A stretch of DNA of 64,000 nucleotides from Photobacterium kagoshimensis (GTDB taxonomy: Bacteria > Pseudomonadota > Gammaproteobacteria > Enterobacterales > Vibrionaceae), in NCBI RefSeq assembly GCF_050337045.1, contig NZ_JAKJSO010000026.1, positions 1 to 64,000 on the forward strand, given 5' to 3'. The position numbers were made by a program, and so were the translations under genes. The notes beneath the pieces were generated by a model. That model was not told where the DNA came from. It did no database searches and saw nothing but the letters and a program-made list of their open reading frames with translations. Shown piece by piece: positions 16,876 through 25,939 of the stretch. Numbering within the stretch: the first letter of the stretch is position 1; each line of letters starts with the position of its first letter.

Positions 16876-17553
16876 TTATTTCAGTAGTTCTATGGTCGCT
16901 TGGCGAGCCGCATCAGGATCTCGCGCTAAAATACCATCAACCACTTTCTGATGAAGCTCTAACTTCAACATACGTTCACGGGTAATAATACGGAAATAGC
17001 TTTCAAACACCGCTTTGAACAAGTTACCAAACGGACTGATAAAATGATTACCCGAGGCAAAATAGATCAACTGATGAAAGCGGGTATCGATCGCAATCCA
17101 GCGCTCTTGCTCAAAGTGCTCACCTAACTTGTGCATCTCTTGAACCAAGCTCGCCAGCTCATCACGATCAGCATCACTCGCATTAAGCGCAGTACATGCT
17201 GCCGCTTCCGGTTCTAATGTTAATCGCACCCGTTGAAACTCTTCAACTAACTCACCCGAATCATCAAAATCGAGCCATGCCAATAAATCTTGATCCAGAT
17301 AGTTCCAGTTACGTTTTGGCAATACACGGGTACCAATACGTGGACGCGGTAACACCATGCCTTTGGCCGCCAACATTTTAATCGCTTCACGTACTGCGGT
17401 TCGGCTAACCCCATACATTTCACCCAGCTCAACCTCACCCGGTAAGATATCACCAGGGGGTGTTTCACCTTTCAAGATGCGCTGACCAATTGATTCCGCT
17501 AACCGATACGACAGGTTTCGGCTCGTCACTAACCGTTGCTGATCTCGCTCCAT
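16876..17553 (-). CDS. FadR-subfamily GntR transcriptional regulator
   Basis: The 225-residue protein has an N-terminal winged helix (residues about 12-80, with LPGEVELGEMYGVSRTAVREA), then RPRIGTRVLPKRNWNYLDQDLLAWL. A C-terminal FCD ligand domain holds the metal-binding D-x-x-F-H / H pattern (D153-x3-H157, then His204 in ELHQKVVDGI). The linker resembles regulators of sugar-acid catabolism such as DgoR, but no catabolic gene is adjacent, so the ligand is unknown. Confidence 0.88.
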   Translation of the reverse strand: MERDQQRLVTSRNLSYRLAESIGQRILKGETPPGDILPGEVELGEMYGVSRTAVREAIKMLAAKGMVLPRPRIGTRVLPKRNWNYLDQDLLAWLDFDDSGELVEEFQRVRLTLEPEAAACTALNASDADRDELASLVQEMHKLGEHFEQERWIAIDTRFHQLIYFASGNHFISPFGNLFKAVFESYFRIITRERMLKLELHQKVVDGILARDPDAARQATIELLK

Positions 17554-17920
17554 TATTCCCCCTCAAAGGCTCTTTTTATAATAGTTGCCAATTTATTTTA
17601 TCGCTGTTCAATATTGAGCAGCCTAATACGGCGCAATTAGACCACAAAGCCTGCATGGTGAAACGGCTTATCTTCACACTTGTATCAGATATCCGTTTTT
17701 TTGCGTTTTTTATGAGCCACTCTCAACCAACCCGACAGAATACATCGTTCATAATTTGCTCGACTCGCTAAAAGCTTGCTGGTATCCTAGCCACGTTTTC
17801 AGACGGTAAGTATCACGCTAAACACCACGGTGACGACATCCCCAATCACCACCGTACTAGCGTCATCTCATTTGTAATCTCTTTTTGGCCACGGATGTGC
17901 CTGATTAATAGGTAAAAACC
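17554..17920. other. gene-free region upstream of the GntR gene
   Basis: These 367 bases lie between the divergent GntR regulator and the small ORF at 17921. They should contain both promoters. I see no clear promoter pair, no perfect dyad and no terminator. Confidence 0.5.
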
Positions 17921-18094
17921 ATGCGCCCAATGACTTTCGCTCGCTCAAATACCCGTAGTCCATCTCTGTCTCGTACCACTTCGCATGCGCCACGCTTTAA
18001 AGCACGCACTGCACCACAAGTGTCTGCCGATGTTCACCAGATGCCAAGTCAAACTATCATTGCCACGAAAAAGGCCGATGATAAAGCGGCGTAA
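17921..18094 (+). CDS. small basic protein of unknown function (57 residues)
   Basis: An ATG at 17921, with AGGT eight bases upstream, opens a 57-codon frame ending TAA at 18094. The product starts MRPMTFARSNTRSPSLSRTT and is rich in Arg, Ser, Thr and Ala, with no hydrophobic segment and an acidic/basic tail (KKADDKAA). Codon choice (CGT/CGC, ACC, CTG) is like that of neighbouring genes, and a convincing terminator follows 16 bases later. I do not recognise a family. A longer frame here (17985-18179) reads through the terminator and looks spurious. Confidence 0.5.
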   Translation: MRPMTFARSNTRSPSLSRTTSHAPRFKARTAPQVSADVHQMPSQTIIATKKADDKAA

Positions 18095-18109
18095 AAGCCA
18101 AGAGAGTAC

Positions 18110-18132
18110 AAGACAGCAAACTTTGCTGTCTT
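18110..18132 (+). terminator. terminator after the small ORF
   Basis: AAGACAGC and GCTGTCTT form the stem around an AAACTTT loop, followed by TCTTTC. It ends the transcript of the 57-codon ORF and separates it from yihD. Confidence 0.75.
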
Positions 18133-18210
18133 TCTTTCAGAAACCATCTTGGTATACTTTCTCCATAATAAAAACATGACAATTTATTCAGCCTTCATTG
18201 TGGAGAAAAA

Positions 18211-18477
18211 ATGAAAACCCACCGCGTTAACGAACTGATTGAACTGATCCACCCAGAGTGGAAAAAGAACCCAGAACTTAACCTGATCGAGTTCCTGCTA
18301 GAACTAGCGAAAGAAGCTAAGTTTGAAGGCAAGCTAGAAGATCTGACCGACGATGTTCTGATTTACCACCTTAAAATGCGTAACAGCGATCAAAAAGAGA
18401 TGATCCCAGGCCTCGCGAAAGACTGTGAGAATGATTTCAAAACCGCCATTTTACGTGCGCGTGGCATCATTGAATAA
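18211..18477 (+). CDS. yihD: YihD family protein (DUF1040)
   Basis: The 88 residues match E. coli YihD along their whole length, including NELIELIHPEWKKNPELNL near the start, DLTDDVLIYHLKMR and DFKTAILRARGIIE at the end. GTGGAG precedes the ATG. Function is unknown. In E. coli yihD lies directly before srkA-dsbA; here ccoG is inserted between them. Confidence 0.95.
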   Translation: MKTHRVNELIELIHPEWKKNPELNLIEFLLELAKEAKFEGKLEDLTDDVLIYHLKMRNSDQKEMIPGLAKDCENDFKTAILRARGIIE

Positions 18478-18513
18478 TTCACAATAGCCCTCCATCTTCG
18501 CAAGTTAACATTG

Positions 18514-18555
18514 GGTGAGCACTCTTGGTTTCTTCACTGTTCACCTGATGTTTTT
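18514..18555 (+). terminator. probable yihD terminator
   Basis: GGTGAGCA (18514-18521) can pair with TGTTCACC (18538-18545) with one G-U pair and a 16-base loop; TGATGTTTTTC follows. This is moderate evidence only. The remainder up to ccoG holds a TATAAT at 18652-18657 without a good -35. Confidence 0.45.
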
Positions 18556-18750
18556 CTCCTCACTTTCCTTCTGTTATAGCCTAAAAACGCTTGTTCTGTA
18601 CCGATTACAGAAATTATGACCGTGCTAGAGTAATCCGCAAACCGACTGTTATATAATCAGTTGATAACATACGCGTATCATTTATAGCGATCAGGCAACG
18701 TATCTGATCAAACGGCACACCTTCGCGTGGGCCCCAAGGAAAGTAATGCC

Positions 18751-20181
18751 ATGAGCCAAGAGAAAATCAAGATTAAGGATGTCACCCCGCAGCAGTTTAA
18801 CCCTAAGACCCACAAAGGTAACGCCGACCGTTTTAATCCCAGCAATCGTATCTATGTGCGTGCAGTAAAAGGGATTTACCAACAATTACGCCAGCGAATG
18901 GGCTGGGTATTGATGGTGTTGTTTATGGGGATACCCTGGATCCCCTACGGGGAGCGCCAAGCCATATTGCTCGATATCGGCCAACAACAATTTCACTTCT
19001 TTGGCACCACGTTGTGGCCACAGGATCTGACCTTATTAGCCACCGTTTTCATGATTGCGGCCTTCGCCTTATTCTTTATCACCACCTTTTTAGGCCGAGT
19101 CTGGTGTGGCTACTTTTGCCCACAAACCGTATGGACCTTTATTTATATTTGGTTTGAAGAAAAGCTTGAGGGAGCAGCCAACAAGCGTCGTAAGCAAGAT
19201 GGCATGAAACTTACGCCTAAACTGCTATTTAGAAAAACGCTCAAGCACCTCGCTTGGATTGGCGTCGCCTTATTAACCGGCCTAACCTTTGTTGGTTACT
19301 TCGTTCCTATTACATCACTGTTTATCGATTTCTTTACCTTCAGCACCAGCTTTTCTGCTGGCTTTTGGGTGCTGTTTTTTGCTGGTTGTACTTATGCGAA
19401 CGCGGGCTGGATGCGCTCGATTGTCTGTATCCACATGTGCCCTTACGCGCGCTTTCAATCAGCGATGTTTGATAAAGACACCTACATTGTTGGCTACAAT
19501 ACCGATCGCGGCGAAGCCCGTGGCCCTCGCTCACGCAAAAAAGATCCACAAGCATTGGGACTCGGCGACTGCATTGATTGCAACCTGTGTGTCCAAGTGT
19601 GCCCAACCGGGATCGATATTCGAGATGGCCTGCAATATGAATGTATAAACTGTGGCGCCTGCGTCGACGCCTGCGATGCAACTATGGATCGCATGGGGTA
19701 TGAAACACGCTTAATCAGCTACACCACAGAACATAAATTAGCAGGGAAACACACCAAGGTGATGCGTCCTAAGCTGATCGGCTATGGGGCTGTCATGATC
19801 GCCATGATAGGGCTGTTTTTCGTTTTACTCGCCAGTGTGAATCCGATGGGATTGGATGTGATTCGCGATCGTAGCCAGCTGTTCAAAGAAAACAACGATG
19901 GCCTAGTCGAAAACACATACACCTTAAAAATTCTCAATAAAACCCAACAAGCGCGGACTTACCAGCTCTCGGTTAGCGGGTTAGAAGGCGTAGAATGGTA
20001 CGGTGCCCAAACGGTCAATGTGGCAGCAGGTGAAATTTATACCTTGCCGATCAGCCTTGGGGTCGACCCATATGATCTGACTACACCGATTGCTGATATC
20101 ACCTTCATTATGCAAGACACCGCTAGCGATGCGGGGGATCCATTACACACGGAAAGTCGCTTTATCGGCGAGCTACGTTAA
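18751..20181 (+). CDS. ccoG: cytochrome c oxidase accessory protein CcoG (FixG/RdxA type)
   Basis: This is a membrane-bound polyferredoxin needed for maturation of cbb3 oxidase, where it is thought to reduce copper. The 476-residue protein has about five membrane helices. It has an RVWCGYFCPQTVW motif and two [4Fe-4S] sets (C-x2-C-x2-C-x3-CP, then C-x2-C-x2-C-x3-C near residues 280-310). A periplasmic Ig-like FixG domain forms the C-terminus. The start ATG at 18751 gives a normal N-terminus. No ccoNOPQ genes are nearby. Confidence 0.95.
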   Translation: MSQEKIKIKDVTPQQFNPKTHKGNADRFNPSNRIYVRAVKGIYQQLRQRMGWVLMVLFMGIPWIPYGERQAILLDIGQQQFHFFGTTLWPQDLTLLATVFMIAAFALFFITTFLGRVWCGYFCPQTVWTFIYIWFEEKLEGAANKRRKQDGMKLTPKLLFRKTLKHLAWIGVALLTGLTFVGYFVPITSLFIDFFTFSTSFSAGFWVLFFAGCTYANAGWMRSIVCIHMCPYARFQSAMFDKDTYIVGYNTDRGEARGPRSRKKDPQALGLGDCIDCNLCVQVCPTGIDIRDGLQYECINCGACVDACDATMDRMGYETRLISYTTEHKLAGKHTKVMRPKLIGYGAVMIAMIGLFFVLLASVNPMGLDVIRDRSQLFKENNDGLVENTYTLKILNKTQQARTYQLSVSGLEGVEWYGAQTVNVAAGEIYTLPISLGVDPYDLTTPIADITFIMQDTASDAGDPLHTESRFIGELR

Positions 20182-20245
20182 CGTCTGAAAAGATAGTCAC
20201 TCAGCAACGTCGCTATTTTTAGCACACCGCTTTAGCCAGCCTCAG

Positions 20246-20271
20246 AAAAGGACCAGCACAGGTCCTTTTTT
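20246..20271 (+). terminator. ccoG terminator
   Basis: A 9-bp stem (AAAAGGACC / GGTCCTTTT) with the loop AGCACA is followed by further T residues, before the srkA start. Confidence 0.88.
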
Positions 20272-20318
20272 GATCTAGTGGTATACTCTTTCCCATTCAT
20301 TCGGCTGTGGACACCTCC

Positions 20319-21305
20319 ATGACACAACAAAGCTTTAGTTTTTCTGATCTCACCCCTGATTTATTGCTTGATGCCTTAGACAGTACAGGCATTCGTGCAG
20401 AGTCAGGCTTGTTAGCACTCAATAGCTATGAAAACCGGGTTTATCAATTTCAAGCAGAAGATCGCTCACGCTATGTCGTCAAGTTCTACCGTCCTCAGCG
20501 CTGGACCAACGAACAAATCCAAGAAGAGCACGATTTCAGCCATGAACTGGTTGAGCAAGAAATCCCCATTGCAGCCCCCATCAAGATCGATGGTGAAAGC
20601 CTGCTGCATTATCAAGGCCATCGCTTTGCCTTATTCCCAAGTGTTGGCGGGCGTCAATTTGAAGTCGATAATTTTGACCAACTCGAAGGGGTAGGCCGCT
20701 TTCTTGGCCGTATTCACCAAGCCAGCCAAGGCTCATCTTTCAAACACCGTCCAACCATAGGGTTAGACGAATATTTGCATCAACCGCGCCAGATCCTCGA
20801 AAACGCAGACTTCATTCCCGATCACCTCAAAAATGTCTTCTTTGCTGATCTTGATACCTTAATTGGCGAACTCACTCAGCAGTGGCATACCCATTGGCAA
20901 CCCCTGCGTTTACACGGTGATTGTCACCCAGGTAATATTTTATGGCGTGATGGCCCGATGTTTGTCGACCTCGACGATGCCCGTAACGGCCCTGCCATTC
21001 AAGATTTATGGATGCTGTTAAATGGCGATCGCCATGACCAACTCGCACAGCTTGATACCATTCTTGAGGGGTATAATGAGTTTGCTGATTTTAATCATAA
21101 TCAGCTGCAACTAATTGAGCCTTTACGCGGTCTTAGAATGGTGCATTATATGTCTTGGCTTGCTAAGCGTTGGCAAGATCCTGCATTCCCAAGGGCGTTT
21201 CCTTGGTTTGCAGACAATAAGTACTGGGAAGGCCAAGTGCTCGCATTTAAAGAACAAATCGCAGCACTGCATGAGCCCCCGCTACAGCTAATGCCGCAAT
21301 GGTAG
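20319..21305 (+). CDS. srkA: stress response kinase A (YihE/RdoA)
   Basis: This Ser/Thr protein kinase with the aminoglycoside-phosphotransferase fold is linked in E. coli to the Cpx response and survival under stress. The ATG at 20319 gives 328 residues, equal to E. coli SrkA; a GTG at 20307 is possible. It has LNSYENRVYQF near 35, VVKFYRP (ATP-binding Lys), the catalytic loop LHGDCHPGNILWRDG, and MFVDLDDARNGP with the metal-binding Asp. dsbA follows after 124 bases, as in E. coli, where the two are co-regulated. Confidence 0.96.
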   Translation: MTQQSFSFSDLTPDLLLDALDSTGIRAESGLLALNSYENRVYQFQAEDRSRYVVKFYRPQRWTNEQIQEEHDFSHELVEQEIPIAAPIKIDGESLLHYQGHRFALFPSVGGRQFEVDNFDQLEGVGRFLGRIHQASQGSSFKHRPTIGLDEYLHQPRQILENADFIPDHLKNVFFADLDTLIGELTQQWHTHWQPLRLHGDCHPGNILWRDGPMFVDLDDARNGPAIQDLWMLLNGDRHDQLAQLDTILEGYNEFADFNHNQLQLIEPLRGLRMVHYMSWLAKRWQDPAFPRAFPWFADNKYWEGQVLAFKEQIAALHEPPLQLMPQW

Positions 21306-21429
21306 CCAAAGGTTAGTAACACAAAACACTGTGACAACAATCAATAATGACAAGGGATTGATCCCGACATAATCGTACTGCAACAGCATCACCAGTCAGT
21401 ACCACAAATAGACCAAATAGGGAGACTTC

Positions 21430-22038
21430 ATGCGTATAATGAAGACAATTTTAGCGATTGCCAGTGCCACACTGCTATCGTTTTCCGTACAAGCAGCCAA
21501 ATTTACCGAAGGGGATTACTACAAGGTATTGGACTTACCTAAGTCTTCCACACCCATAGTGACCGAGTTCTTTTCATTCTTCTGTCCACACTGTAATAGC
21601 TTTGAGCCGATGATCCAGCAGCTCAAAAAGACCCTGCCAGAAAACACCAAATTCCAAAAGAATCACGTTTCCTTCATGGGTGGCCCTATGGGCAAATCAT
21701 TGAGCAAAGCCTACGCGACGTCTATCACCTTGGGCATTGATGATAAAATGACCCCAGTGCTATTTAACCGTATCCACGGCATGCAAAAAGCCCCACGCAG
21801 CGATGCTGAACTACGCCAAATCTTTTTAGATGAAGGTGTAAAAGCGGAAGACTACGATGGCGCTTTCAATAGCTTTGCCGTGAACTCCATGGTTAACCGT
21901 TACAACAAAGCTTTCCAAGATAGTGGCCTAACCGGTGTTCCTGCGGTTGTGGTAAACAACAAATACCTAGTACAAACCGGTGAAATTGAATCGGCTGAAG
22001 AGTATTTTGAGTTGGTCAATTTCTTGCTTAAAAAATAA
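21430..22038 (+). CDS. dsbA: periplasmic thiol:disulfide oxidoreductase DsbA
   Basis: DsbA introduces disulfide bonds into exported proteins. The protein has 202 residues, with a signal peptide cleaved after about residue 22 (SVQA / AKF). The active site CPHC is at 52-55 after FFSFF, and the cis-proline loop is TGVPAVVV. GGGAG precedes the ATG. It follows srkA in the same orientation and ends in a terminator. Confidence 0.97.
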   Translation: MRIMKTILAIASATLLSFSVQAAKFTEGDYYKVLDLPKSSTPIVTEFFSFFCPHCNSFEPMIQQLKKTLPENTKFQKNHVSFMGGPMGKSLSKAYATSITLGIDDKMTPVLFNRIHGMQKAPRSDAELRQIFLDEGVKAEDYDGAFNSFAVNSMVNRYNKAFQDSGLTGVPAVVVNNKYLVQTGEIESAEEYFELVNFLLKK

Positions 22039-22061
22039 GAAGTAACAGCAACCAAATATCT

Positions 22062-22088
22062 AGAAAGGGCGCCTGCGCCCTTTCTTTA
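22062..22088. terminator. terminator between dsbA and comM
   Basis: An 11-bp stem (AGAAAGGGCGC / GCGCCCTTTCT) with a minimal CT apex is followed by TTATTTTTAA on the plus strand. It can serve the convergent comM as well. Confidence 0.88.
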
Positions 22089-22109
22089 TTTTTAATGACC
22101 CACTTTGAA

Positions 22110-23642
22110 TCATACAACTTGCGCACTTAACTGCTTCAACAACCGATCCATCGCCCGATAACCCAGCGCCTCTGCTAAATGACTACGCGAAATCTGACTC
22201 TCTCCCGCTAAATCAGCAATGGTACGCGCCACTTTAATGATCCTATGATAAGCACGAATGGATAACCCCAATTGATGAAGGGCGGTTTCGAGAAAGGTCG
22301 CATCCGCTTTTGTCAGGCCACAGTATCGGTCTAATTCTCGGGTCGACAGCAGGGCGTTCACTTTATCCGAACGTTCAACCATCAACCGCCTCGCTTGCAA
22401 TACCCGATCTTGGATCACCGCTGTCGGCTCTCCTCGATCGCCCCCTTCAGCCAGCGTACCGCGCGGTAACAACGGGATCTCAATCGACATATCAAAACGA
22501 TCCAACAACGGCCCTGATAAACGACTTAAATAACGTAAAATCGCCTGTGGATTGGTCCGTGATTGATTCCCTTCGTAATAACCGGTTGGGCTGGGGTTTA
22601 ACGCCCCAATAAGCTGAAAGCGGGCAGGGAAGGTCGCTTTGCTGGTGGCACGAGAAATCACAATCTCCCCAGATTCAAGCGGTTCGCGTAATGAATCCAG
22701 CACTTTGCGTTCAAACTCAGGCATCTCATCTAAGAAAAGTAAGCCATTGTGGGCCAGTGATATTTCACCAGGCCGAGGGACAGAGCCGCCGCCCACCAAC
22801 GCCGCCATGGAGCTGGAGTGGTGCGGGGTTCGAAAAGGGCGTTGACGCCAATTGCCTTGGTGCAAGCTTTGCTGAGTTAACGATGTAACCGCAGCCGTTT
22901 CTAATGCCTCAGGGATCGACATCGGCGGTAACAAATCACACAGCCGAGAAGCCAGCATAGTTTTACCTGTGCCTGGTGGACCAAGAAATAACACATTATG
23001 GCCACCCGCCGCCGCAATTTCTAACGCCCGCTTACCTTGTTGCTGACCAATAATATCCTGCATATCTCGCAGGTGCTCGGTCGTACTCACAGGCATGTCA
23101 TCGGTAGTACGCTGAAATAATGTAAGAGGCTGTTGATCGCATAAATAGCCACATACCGCTAACAGATCCGCCGCCGATTTATGCTCTGAGCCCTCCACCA
23201 GCCCAACTTGATCGCCGTTATTGTCTGGCACCACTAAGCAACGATTACGCTGTTTAGCCGCCAGTGCCGCAGGCAGTGCTCCCTTCACCGCGCGAAGTTG
23301 GCCAGATAACGCCAACTCCCCTAAAAACTCATGATTTGGCAGCTTAGTTGTCGGTATCTGTCCCGATGCTGCCAAAATGCCTAATGCGATAGGCAAATCA
23401 AAGCGGCCCCCTTCTTTGGGTAAATCCGCGGGAGCTAGGTTGACCGTAATACGACGAGAAGGGAATTCAAAGTTGGCATTTACAATCGCACTGCGCACCC
23501 GATCGCGGGCCTCTTTCACGGTTGTTTCAGGTAGCCCCACCAAGGTTAACGCAGGCATACCATTGCTAATATGTACTTCTACGGTAACAGGCGGTGCATT
23601 TACCCCAACACACGCGCGGCTATGAACAATGGCCAAAGTCAT
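22110..23642 (-). CDS. comM: ComM/YifB family Mg-chelatase-like AAA+ ATPase
   Basis: The 510-residue protein has an N-terminal Lon-protease-like region (residues about 1-170, with PAVTVEV-like start and NLAPADLPKEGGRFDLPIALGIL). An AAA+ module carries Walker A GPPGTGKT (about 219-226) and Walker B LLFLDEMPEF. A C-terminal Mg-chelatase domain follows. In V. cholerae ComM is a hexameric helicase promoting branch migration during natural transformation. It is divergent from the ilv operon, as yifB is in E. coli. Confidence 0.95.
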   Translation of the reverse strand: MTLAIVHSRACVGVNAPPVTVEVHISNGMPALTLVGLPETTVKEARDRVRSAIVNANFEFPSRRITVNLAPADLPKEGGRFDLPIALGILAASGQIPTTKLPNHEFLGELALSGQLRAVKGALPAALAAKQRNRCLVVPDNNGDQVGLVEGSEHKSAADLLAVCGYLCDQQPLTLFQRTTDDMPVSTTEHLRDMQDIIGQQQGKRALEIAAAGGHNVLFLGPPGTGKTMLASRLCDLLPPMSIPEALETAAVTSLTQQSLHQGNWRQRPFRTPHHSSSMAALVGGGSVPRPGEISLAHNGLLFLDEMPEFERKVLDSLREPLESGEIVISRATSKATFPARFQLIGALNPSPTGYYEGNQSRTNPQAILRYLSRLSGPLLDRFDMSIEIPLLPRGTLAEGGDRGEPTAVIQDRVLQARRLMVERSDKVNALLSTRELDRYCGLTKADATFLETALHQLGLSIRAYHRIIKVARTIADLAGESQISRSHLAEALGYRAMDRLLKQLSAQVV

Positions 23643-23828
23643 AATTTAATCACCCTGATGATGGTTTACACCAATAAGTTAATGAAAGTTATCAATTTCG
23701 TTTCATGCTTAGCCTATATATGCAGTGGAAATGAAAACAAATCCTGAGTTTTTTCTTGTCATGCGACTCATGTCTGTGTTACCACTTAGGAAGCGCAACA
23801 AATAAACAAATTAGTTGGATAGGTAACA

Positions 23829-23915
23829 ATGCGATTTAATGCCAAAGCCCTCGTACTCATTATTAACGTCATTGTGGTGATTATTATCACCGCAACGGGG
23901 AGTGCTAGGCGTTAA
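23829..23915 (+). CDS. ilvL: ilv operon leader peptide
   Basis: The 28-codon frame MRFNAKALVLIINVIVVIIITATGSARR contains an uninterrupted run rich in Leu, Val and Ile codons between residues 9 and 20. This is the expected sensor for branched-chain aminoacyl-tRNA supply. GGTAAC upstream may act as the ribosome site. It lies 26 bases before a strong attenuator hairpin and about 108 bases before ilvG, matching the ilvLGMEDA layout of E. coli. Confidence 0.93.
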   Translation: MRFNAKALVLIINVIVVIIITATGSARR

Positions 23916-23940
23916 ACAGCCGCAAATGCAACAACGCACA

Positions 23941-23976
23941 AGCCCCCGCAGCCACAAGGTCCGGGGGCTTTTTTCT
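23941..23976 (+). terminator. ilv attenuator
   Basis: AGCCCCCG (23941-23948) pairs perfectly with CGGGGGCT (23962-23969), followed by six T residues in total. Ribosome stalling on the ilvL run of Ile/Val/Leu codons would favour the alternative antiterminator. The upstream pairing partner was not worked out in detail. Confidence 0.9.
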
Positions 23977-24023
23977 AACTGCAAGCAAATAGACAATCCG
24001 CAACATGGAATAAGGGGATCGTG

Positions 24024-25670
24024 ATGACAGGGGCAGAGTTAGTTGTAACAGCGCTGCAGCAACAAGGAATAACCACAATATTCGGTTACCCAGGTGGGGC
24101 TATCATGCCTATCTACGATGCACTCTACGATGGTGGGGTTGAGCATATTCTTTGCCGTCACGAGCAAGGGGCTGCAATGGCAGCCATCGGCATGGCACGC
24201 GCCACCCAAGATGTTGCGGTATGTATGGCAACCTCAGGACCAGGAGCAACCAACCTAGTGACCGGGCTTGCTGATGCCTTTCTCGATTCGGTACCTCTGG
24301 TTGCCATCACAGGTCAGGTTGCCAGTACCCATATCGGCACCGATGCCTTTCAGGAAATGGATGTGATCGGGATGTCGTTGTCCTGTACCAAACACAGTTA
24401 TTTGGTAACCGACATCGACGAGTTAGCGCCAACGCTAGCCGAAGCCTTTGAAGTTGCGAAAACAGGCCGCCCAGGTCCCGTGATTGTCGATATCGCCAAA
24501 GACGTTCAGTTAGCGCAAGCCCCCGTTGAAACACTGCCAACATTTACTCCTCCTGCGATACCTCAAGTGTGTCACCACGCCCTACAAACCGCCCAACAAC
24601 TCTTAGCCGATAGCGAGCGTCCTGTGCTGTATGTCGGTGGTGGGGTCCACCTGGCTAAAGCAACCCATACGGTTCGCCAATTTTTACAGTTAAATCCTAT
24701 GCCTGCAGTCAGCACCTTAAAAGGGCTTGGTACCATTGAACGCCACCATCCCCATTATTTGGGTATGCTCGGCATGCACGGCACCAAAGCCGCCAACTTA
24801 GTGGTGCAAGAGTCTGACTTGTTGATCGTGGTTGGCGCACGGTTTGACGATAGGGTAACTGGCAAGCTCGATACCTTTGCCCCGCACGCCAAGGTGATCC
24901 ACTTAGATATCGATGCGGCTGAATTTAACAAACTCCGCCAAGCACATGCGCCATTACGTGGGGATATTAATACCATCTTGCCACAGTTAGAGATCAGCCA
25001 AGCTCTCACCCCATGGCTGAAACATTGCGACACCTTACGCCGTGACTTCAAATGGCGTTATGACCACCCCGGCGATCTTATTTACGCACCAGGCTTGATG
25101 AAGCAGCTGTCTGACATGATGCCCGACACCGCAATGGTATCGACCGATGTCGGCCAACACCAAATGTGGGCAGCCCAACACATTCAACCGCGAGAGCCTC
25201 AAAATTACATCACCTCCGCAGGTCTTGGCACTATGGGCTTTGGCTTACCCGCCGCGATGGGCGCCAAAGTCGCACGCCCCAACGATGAATCAATTTTAAT
25301 CTCGGGCGATGGCTCGTTCATGATGAATGTCCAAGAGCTAGGCACCCTAAAACGCAAGCAGATCCCAGTCAAAATGGTGCTGATCAACAACCAACGTCTT
25401 GGCATGGTAAGGCAGTGGCAGTCACTGTTTTTTGATGGCCGCCATAGCGAAACCATTCTCGATGACAACCCAGATTTTGTGATGCTCGCCAAGGCATTTG
25501 ATATTCCAGGCAAAACCATCACCAAAAAAGACGAAGTCGAACCAGCCCTCAAGGAAATGCTGGCAAGTGACACCGCCTACTTACTTCATGTGTTGATTTC
25601 AGAAGAAGAAAACGTATGGCCACTGGTGCCACCGGGCGCGGCTAACCAAGATATGCTGGAGAACACCTAA
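24024..25670 (+). CDS. ilvG: acetolactate synthase II large subunit
   Basis: This TPP-dependent enzyme makes acetolactate or acetohydroxybutyrate, the first common step to Val, Leu and Ile. I use the ATG at 24024, six bases after AAGGGG, rather than the GTG at 24021; this gives 548 residues. Catalytic Glu47 is in RHEQGAAMA, and the TPP-binding GDGSFMMNVQEL...LINN motif is near 428. The frame is intact, unlike that of E. coli K-12. Its stop overlaps the ilvM start by one base (TAATG). Confidence 0.97.
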   Translation: MTGAELVVTALQQQGITTIFGYPGGAIMPIYDALYDGGVEHILCRHEQGAAMAAIGMARATQDVAVCMATSGPGATNLVTGLADAFLDSVPLVAITGQVASTHIGTDAFQEMDVIGMSLSCTKHSYLVTDIDELAPTLAEAFEVAKTGRPGPVIVDIAKDVQLAQAPVETLPTFTPPAIPQVCHHALQTAQQLLADSERPVLYVGGGVHLAKATHTVRQFLQLNPMPAVSTLKGLGTIERHHPHYLGMLGMHGTKAANLVVQESDLLIVVGARFDDRVTGKLDTFAPHAKVIHLDIDAAEFNKLRQAHAPLRGDINTILPQLEISQALTPWLKHCDTLRRDFKWRYDHPGDLIYAPGLMKQLSDMMPDTAMVSTDVGQHQMWAAQHIQPREPQNYITSAGLGTMGFGLPAAMGAKVARPNDESILISGDGSFMMNVQELGTLKRKQIPVKMVLINNQRLGMVRQWQSLFFDGRHSETILDDNPDFVMLAKAFDIPGKTITKKDEVEPALKEMLASDTAYLLHVLISEEENVWPLVPPGAANQDMLENT

Positions 25671-25918
25671 TGGATAGATATTTACTCGACATCAAAGCGG
25701 ATGATAAACCAGTATTACTAGAGCGAGTATTACGCGTTATTCGTCACCGTGGCTTTATTATTAAGAAAGTCATCGCGACTCAGAACCATGAAAGTAAGGT
25801 TGCCAGCGTTGAAATTGTGGTTGATAGCGATCGACCAATCAGCACCCTGATCAACCAAATTGAAAAACTTTGGGATATTCGCACCGTAACAACAACTCTT
25901 TTAGAAAACCAAGACTAG
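25670..25918 (+). CDS. ilvM: acetolactate synthase II small subunit
   Basis: This is an 82-residue ACT-domain protein (MDRYLLDIKADDKPVLLERVLRV...), the regulatory and stabilising subunit of acetolactate synthase II. Its start overlaps the ilvG stop by one base, so the two subunits are translationally coupled. It is short compared with IlvN/IlvH, as expected for the valine-insensitive isozyme. Confidence 0.95.
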   Translation: MDRYLLDIKADDKPVLLERVLRVIRHRGFIIKKVIATQNHESKVASVEIVVDSDRPISTLINQIEKLWDIRTVTTTLLENQD

Positions 25919-25939
25919 TGCATAAGGAAGCAATGCAAA

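Noticed and set aside
17985..18179. 64-residue frame overlapping the small ORF
   Set aside because: It reads through a strong terminator and has no ribosome site; the overlapping 57-codon frame fits better.
18640..18720. FNR site upstream of ccoG
   Set aside because: Several TTGAT-like half-sites occur but no TTGAT-N4-ATCAA pair with acceptable spacing.
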